From Thauera chlorobenzoica (GTDB lineage: Bacteria > Pseudomonadota > Gammaproteobacteria > Burkholderiales > Rhodocyclaceae): a stretch of 64,000 nucleotides of DNA. The position numbers and the translations under genes are program-made. Location: assembly GCF_001922305.1 (NCBI RefSeq), contig NZ_CP018839.1, forward strand, positions 2,294,001 through 2,358,000, written 5' to 3'. The notes below the pieces were generated by a model. It was not told where the DNA came from. It made no database searches and saw only the letters and a program-made list of their open reading frames with translations. Shown here in pieces: positions 60,324-64,000 of the stretch (the stretch's first letter is position 1; the number at the start of each line of letters is the position of its first letter).

Positions 60324-61169
60324 ATGCTCAGCTATCGTCACGCCTTTCATGCCGGCAACCACGCCGACGTCCTCAAGCATGTGGTTCTGCTCGAACTGCT
60401 CGCCTATTTCAACCGCAAGGACAAGCCCTGGTATTACATCGACACCCATGGCGGCGGCGGCTGTTACGCGCTCATGAGCGCGCAGGCGGAAAAAAACGCC
60501 GAATTCACCGACGGCATCGGCCGCCTGTGGGCGCGCGAAGACCTGCCCGAGCCGGTCGCGGCTTATGTCGCGGCGGTGCGCCAGTTCAACCCCCAGGGGC
60601 GCCTGCTGTTCTACCCGGGCTCGCCGGCACTGGCGATGACGGCCGCGCGCAGCCAGGACCGCCTGCGCCTGTTCGAGCTCCATCCGGCCGATTTCGAGTC
60701 TTTGCAGCGCACTTTCGCCGCCGAGAGCATGCGCGTGCAGGTGAGCCGGAGCGACGGCTTCGCCGCCCTTAAAAGCCTGCTGCCGCCGCCCTCGCGCCGC
60801 GCGCTGGCGCTGATCGACCCGCCTTACGAGCTGAAGGAAGACTACCGGCGCGCGGTCGAGGTGCTGCGCGATGCGATGCGCCGTTTTCCGACCGGGACCT
60901 ATGCGCTGTGGTATCCGATGCTGAGCCGCGGCGAGGCCCGCGCCCTCCCGGGCCGGCTGGCCGAACTGGGTGCGCAGAGCTGGCTGGATGTGCGGCTGGC
61001 GGTCCGCAGCCCGCCGCGCGACGGGTTCGGCATGTTCGGCAGCGGACTCTACATCGTCAATCCGCCCTGGGTGCTGCCCGCGAGGCTGGAGGCGATGATG
61101 CCCTGGCTGGTCGAGCGTCTGGCGCTCGACGAGGGCGCGGGCTTCGATCTCGAGCACCACATCGAGTGA
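60324..61169 (+). CDS. rlmJ: 23S rRNA (adenine-2030-N6)-methyltransferase
   Basis: This 281-residue RlmJ-family methyltransferase starts with LSYRHAFHAGNHADVLKH and has the catalytic DPPY in ALIDPPYELKED near residue 170, and YALWYPMLSR. It modifies A2030 of 23S rRNA with S-adenosylmethionine. The length is typical. Confidence 0.94.
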   Translation: MLSYRHAFHAGNHADVLKHVVLLELLAYFNRKDKPWYYIDTHGGGGCYALMSAQAEKNAEFTDGIGRLWAREDLPEPVAAYVAAVRQFNPQGRLLFYPGSPALAMTAARSQDRLRLFELHPADFESLQRTFAAESMRVQVSRSDGFAALKSLLPPPSRRALALIDPPYELKEDYRRAVEVLRDAMRRFPTGTYALWYPMLSRGEARALPGRLAELGAQSWLDVRLAVRSPPRDGFGMFGSGLYIVNPPWVLPARLEAMMPWLVERLALDEGAGFDLEHHIE

Positions 61170-61267
61170 GCGCCGGGGGGAATTTTCACGTTGCGGCGCA
61201 CGATCGGATTGGGCAGGCGCAATTTTTCTGAAACAATACGCGCTTTCGTATCGACCGGAATCCCATT

Positions 61268-62848
61268 GTGGACCTGCAGCAAATCAGCGAACTCGAGCGC
61301 GCCGCCCGAACGGGGCGGGGTGAATTACTGAGGCTCGGGATCGGCGTCCTCTTCATCGTCGGGGTGATGTTCTATGCCGGTATGCGAGGCAACGGCGAAA
61401 CCAGTCTGATCCTGGTGATGGCGGCGATGATCGGCGGCTATATGGCGATGAACATCGGCGCCAACGACGTCGCCAACAACGTCGGCCCGGCGGTCGGCTC
61501 GCGGGCGTTGAGCCTGGCCGGCGCCCTGGTGATCGCCGCCGTGTTCGAGGCCGCCGGCGCGCTGATCGCCGGTGGCGAAGTGGTCGGCACCATCCGCAAC
61601 GGCATCATCGACCCCGATCTCATCCCCGACGCCGACACTTTCGTCTGGATCATGCTCGCCGCGCTGCTCGCCGGCGCGCTGTGGCTGAACATCGCCACCG
61701 CGGTGGGAGCGCCGGTGTCGACGACGCACTCGATCGTCGGTGCCGTGCTCGGCTCGGGCATGGCGGCGGCCGGTCCTGCCATCGTCGACTGGGCGACGAT
61801 GGGCAATATCGCGGCGAGCTGGGTGGTTTCGCCGCTGCTCGGCGGCCTGTTCGCCGCCGGCTTCCTGTACCTGGTCAAGCGCAGCATCACCTACCAGCCC
61901 GACATGGCCGAAGCCGCGCGCCGGATGGTGCCGCTGCTGGTCGGGCTGATGGCGTGGACGTTCGCCACCTACCTGATCCTGAAAGGCCTCAACAAGGTGT
62001 GGAAGGTGGGCTTCGTCGCCGCGCTCGGCTATGGCTTCGTCGTCGGCATCGGCGTCACCCTGCTGGTGAGGAAGCTGGTGTCGGGGCGAAGCGGCATCGT
62101 CGCCAATACCAAACAGAGCGTGAACCGGCTGTTCACCGTGCCGCTGATCTTCGCCGCGGCGCTGCTCAGCTTCGCCCACGGCTCGAACGACGTCGCCAAC
62201 GCGGTCGGGCCGCTGGCGGCGATCGTCGATGTCGTTACCCACGAGGGCGTCATCAGCAAGGCGGCGGCGATCCCCACCTGGGTGATGATGGTCGGTGCGG
62301 TCGGGATTGCGCTCGGGCTGGCGCTGTTCGGCCCCAAGGTGATCCGCACGGTGGGCTCGGAGATCACCGAGCTCGACCAGATGCGGGCCTATTGCATCGC
62401 AATGGCAGCGACGATCACGGTGATCGTCGCCAGCCAGTTCGGCCTGCCGGTCAGCTCGACCCACATCGCGGTGGGCGGGGTGTTCGGGGTGGGCTTTCTG
62501 CGCGAGTACCTCAAGAGCAATTACGACCGGATGCTGTCCGAGATCAAGGCGCACCACCCCGAAGGCGATCAGGTGGCGATCGAAGGCTTCATCGCGCGCT
62601 TCGAAAAAGCCTCAGTGGAAGAAAAAGGGGTGATGCTGCGCGATCTCAAGGAGCGTTCGAAGAACGCCGAGGACCCCGCGCATTTTTCCAAGGGCGAGCG
62701 CAAGAACCTGAAGAAGGTCTACCGCCGCGAGCTGGTCAAGCGTTCGCAGCTGCTGCGCATCGCCGCCGCCTGGGTGATCACCGTGCCGGCCTCGGCGCTG
62801 ATGGCGGCGATCCTCTTCTTCACCATCCGCGGCATGATGGTGTCTTGA
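61268..62848 (+). CDS. Low-affinity inorganic phosphate transporter (PiT family)
   Basis: This 526-residue membrane protein of the PHO4/PiT family carries the two inverted signature repeats GANDVANNVGPAVGSRAL near residue 65 and GSNDVANAVGPLAA near 310. It has about ten transmembrane helices and a charged cytoplasmic region at about 415-500. It moves phosphate coupled to protons or metal-phosphate. No phoU-like gene is adjacent. Confidence 0.93.
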   Translation: MDLQQISELERAARTGRGELLRLGIGVLFIVGVMFYAGMRGNGETSLILVMAAMIGGYMAMNIGANDVANNVGPAVGSRALSLAGALVIAAVFEAAGALIAGGEVVGTIRNGIIDPDLIPDADTFVWIMLAALLAGALWLNIATAVGAPVSTTHSIVGAVLGSGMAAAGPAIVDWATMGNIAASWVVSPLLGGLFAAGFLYLVKRSITYQPDMAEAARRMVPLLVGLMAWTFATYLILKGLNKVWKVGFVAALGYGFVVGIGVTLLVRKLVSGRSGIVANTKQSVNRLFTVPLIFAAALLSFAHGSNDVANAVGPLAAIVDVVTHEGVISKAAAIPTWVMMVGAVGIALGLALFGPKVIRTVGSEITELDQMRAYCIAMAATITVIVASQFGLPVSSTHIAVGGVFGVGFLREYLKSNYDRMLSEIKAHHPEGDQVAIEGFIARFEKASVEEKGVMLRDLKERSKNAEDPAHFSKGERKNLKKVYRRELVKRSQLLRIAAAWVITVPASALMAAILFFTIRGMMVS

Positions 62849-62882
62849 GCCCGGCGGCCGGGCGGGGGCAGGTGTTGCGCGC

Positions 62883-63224
62883 ATGAACCTGGCTGAAATC
62901 GCCGCGCTGCTGGCGCTGGGCGGGGTGGCGTGGTTCTGGCTCGACAGCCTCAAGGCGCGCGAGGCCGGGGTGCTGGCAGCACGGCGCGCCTGCGCGCGCG
63001 AAGGGGTGCAGTTCCTCGACGAAACCGTCGTCGGCCGCGGCCTCCGTCTGGCGCGCGACGAGCGTGGCCACATGGTGCTGCGGCGCGCCTATGAGTTCGA
63101 ATACTCGCTCACCGGCAATGACCGCCATCACGGCAGCGTGGTGCTCGAAGGGCGGGAGGTGACGCTGGTCGATGTGAGCGCCCATCGACCGCCGGCGTCG
63201 GCGGTCGTCGTCGATCTGCGCTGA
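62883..63224 (+). CDS. DUF3301 domain membrane protein
   Basis: This 113-residue protein has one N-terminal membrane helix (IAALLALGGVAWFWLDSL) and the DUF3301 core, including CAREGVQFLDETVVGRGLRLARDE and RRAYEFEYSLTGNDRHHGSV. The family is a small conserved membrane protein of unknown role. It follows the phosphate transporter by 34 bp. Confidence 0.85.
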   Translation: MNLAEIAALLALGGVAWFWLDSLKAREAGVLAARRACAREGVQFLDETVVGRGLRLARDERGHMVLRRAYEFEYSLTGNDRHHGSVVLEGREVTLVDVSAHRPPASAVVVDLR

Positions 63225-63234
63225 AGCTGCCCGC

Positions 63235-63867
63235 TCAGCTGCGGCGATGTTCGATGGCGCGCAGGAATTCGGCGCGCGACTGGGGCGAGCGTTCGAATTC
63301 GCCGCAGAAGGCCTGGGTGATCACGCGCTCGTCGCCGCGCCGGTCCTCGCCGAGAAGCAGGCACAGCTGTTCGGCTTCGATCACGCACGCCGCACCGGCG
63401 GCCTTGCCGTGCGTCATCAGGGCTTCGGCGATGTCGCGCGTCATCCATTCCTGGTAAGTGAAGCGGTGCCCGATCGCATCGACGAGGCGGGCGATGCGGC
63501 CGAAGCCGTGAAGCCGTCCTCCCGGCAGGTAGGCGACGTGGGCAAGGCCGCGGAAAGGCACGAGGTGGTGTGGACAGACGCCATGCACGGCGATGCCGCG
63601 CACCACCACCATGTCCCGGCGCGGGTCCTCGAAGCCGTCGCCGAGCACTTCGGCCGGATCGAGGTCGTAGCCGCCGAGCAGGCGGTGCTGCCACAGCTCG
63701 CGCACGCGCTGGGCGGTGCGCCCGGTGTGCGAAGTGTCGGGCGCGACGCCGCAGGCGCGCAGCAGATCGAGCACGGCCTGCTCGAACGCGGCGGGGTCGA
63801 AGTCGCCGCTGCGGGCGATCCCTATTGTCCGTGGCCGGGGAGTGGCCGGGGGTTCGTGTGTGTCCAT
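63235..63867 (-). CDS. folE: Diverged GTP cyclohydrolase I family protein
   Basis: This 210-residue protein has the FolE fold with zinc ligands Cys98, His101 and Cys169 (CPHHLVPF and EQLC) and the conserved Gln139-Glu140 pair. The catalytic His of the HxC motif (His179 in Escherichia coli) is replaced by Gln167, and the RG(I/V) Arg that contacts the triphosphate (Arg185) aligns with Gly173. It may have altered activity or act on a related substrate. The ATG at 63867 starts MDTHEPP. The family assignment is firm; the enzymatic activity is uncertain. Confidence 0.85.
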   Translation of the reverse strand: MDTHEPPATPRPRTIGIARSGDFDPAAFEQAVLDLLRACGVAPDTSHTGRTAQRVRELWQHRLLGGYDLDPAEVLGDGFEDPRRDMVVVRGIAVHGVCPHHLVPFRGLAHVAYLPGGRLHGFGRIARLVDAIGHRFTYQEWMTRDIAEALMTHGKAAGAACVIEAEQLCLLLGEDRRGDERVITQAFCGEFERSPQSRAEFLRAIEHRRS

Positions 63868-64000
63868 GGCTGCATGTCTGGCGGCACCTGTGCGCCGGGA
63901 GTTCCGATGATACGCGCCCCCGCTGCCGATGCCGACCGCTTCGCGGATTGCCTCTGCGCCAGCGGGTGGGCACAATGGGCGCCTTTTCACGGTGCCCCTC

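Overview
The window is chromosomal DNA from a high-GC, facultatively anaerobic betaproteobacterium of the Thauera/Aromatoleum/Azoarcus group. The main evidence is a complete class I (ATP-dependent) benzoyl-CoA reductase operon in the order had-oah-dch-bcrCBAD-fdx. Beside it are an anaerobic phenylacetate operon (padBCD, padEFGHI, phenylacetate-CoA ligase) and 2-oxoglutarate:ferredoxin oxidoreductase genes, the combination described for Thauera aromatica. No rRNA, tRNA, CRISPR array or insertion sequence was recognised.

Layout. (1) 1-4391, + strand: quinohemoprotein amine dehydrogenase genes (alpha subunit cut by the window edge, radical-SAM maturase, CTQ gamma subunit, beta subunit), closed by a terminator. 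(2) 4538-5719, - strand: a lone Fic-domain protein, then about 430 bp without a convincing gene. (3) 19956 down to 6153, - strand: the pad operon with a phenylacetate-CoA ligase, an ADP-forming acyl-CoA synthetase homologue, a FlK-like thioesterase and a MarR regulator at its end. A CBS-ACT protein is transcribed divergently from it. (4) 24313 down to 21205, - strand: korA, korB and a ferritin-like gene. (5) 24699-32640, + strand: the benzoyl-CoA operon, divergent from kor, followed by two GNAT acetyltransferases and a terminator-bounded SDR. (6) 35176-40048: a branched-chain-type ABC uptake operon, probably for an aromatic acid. (7) 40159-64000: core genes, including parC, parE, ETF-QO, NAD-GDH, pyrG, kdsA, eno, ftsB, rlmJ, a phosphate transporter and a diverged folE.

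How the genes work together. The amine dehydrogenase can convert aromatic amines such as phenylethylamine to aldehydes and so, after oxidation by enzymes not seen here, to phenylacetate. PaaK/PadJ makes phenylacetyl-CoA, PadBCD oxidises it to phenylglyoxylate and PadEFGHI decarboxylates that to benzoyl-CoA. BcrCBAD reduces the ring using ferredoxin, which KorAB re-reduces. Dch, Had and Oah then hydrate, oxidise and open the ring to 3-hydroxypimeloyl-CoA.

The most notable new observation is regulatory. A perfect FNR-type box (TTGAC-N4-GTCAA) lies at exactly -41.5 from a predicted pad promoter. A second box is centred between bcr and kor, where it is at -41.5 from predicted -10 elements in both directions. 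Next to both boxes is a second palindrome, TGACG-N4-CGTCA, repeated at pad and bcr/kor, which looks like the operator of a shared pathway regulator. All assignments come from reading the sequence; no database search was run.
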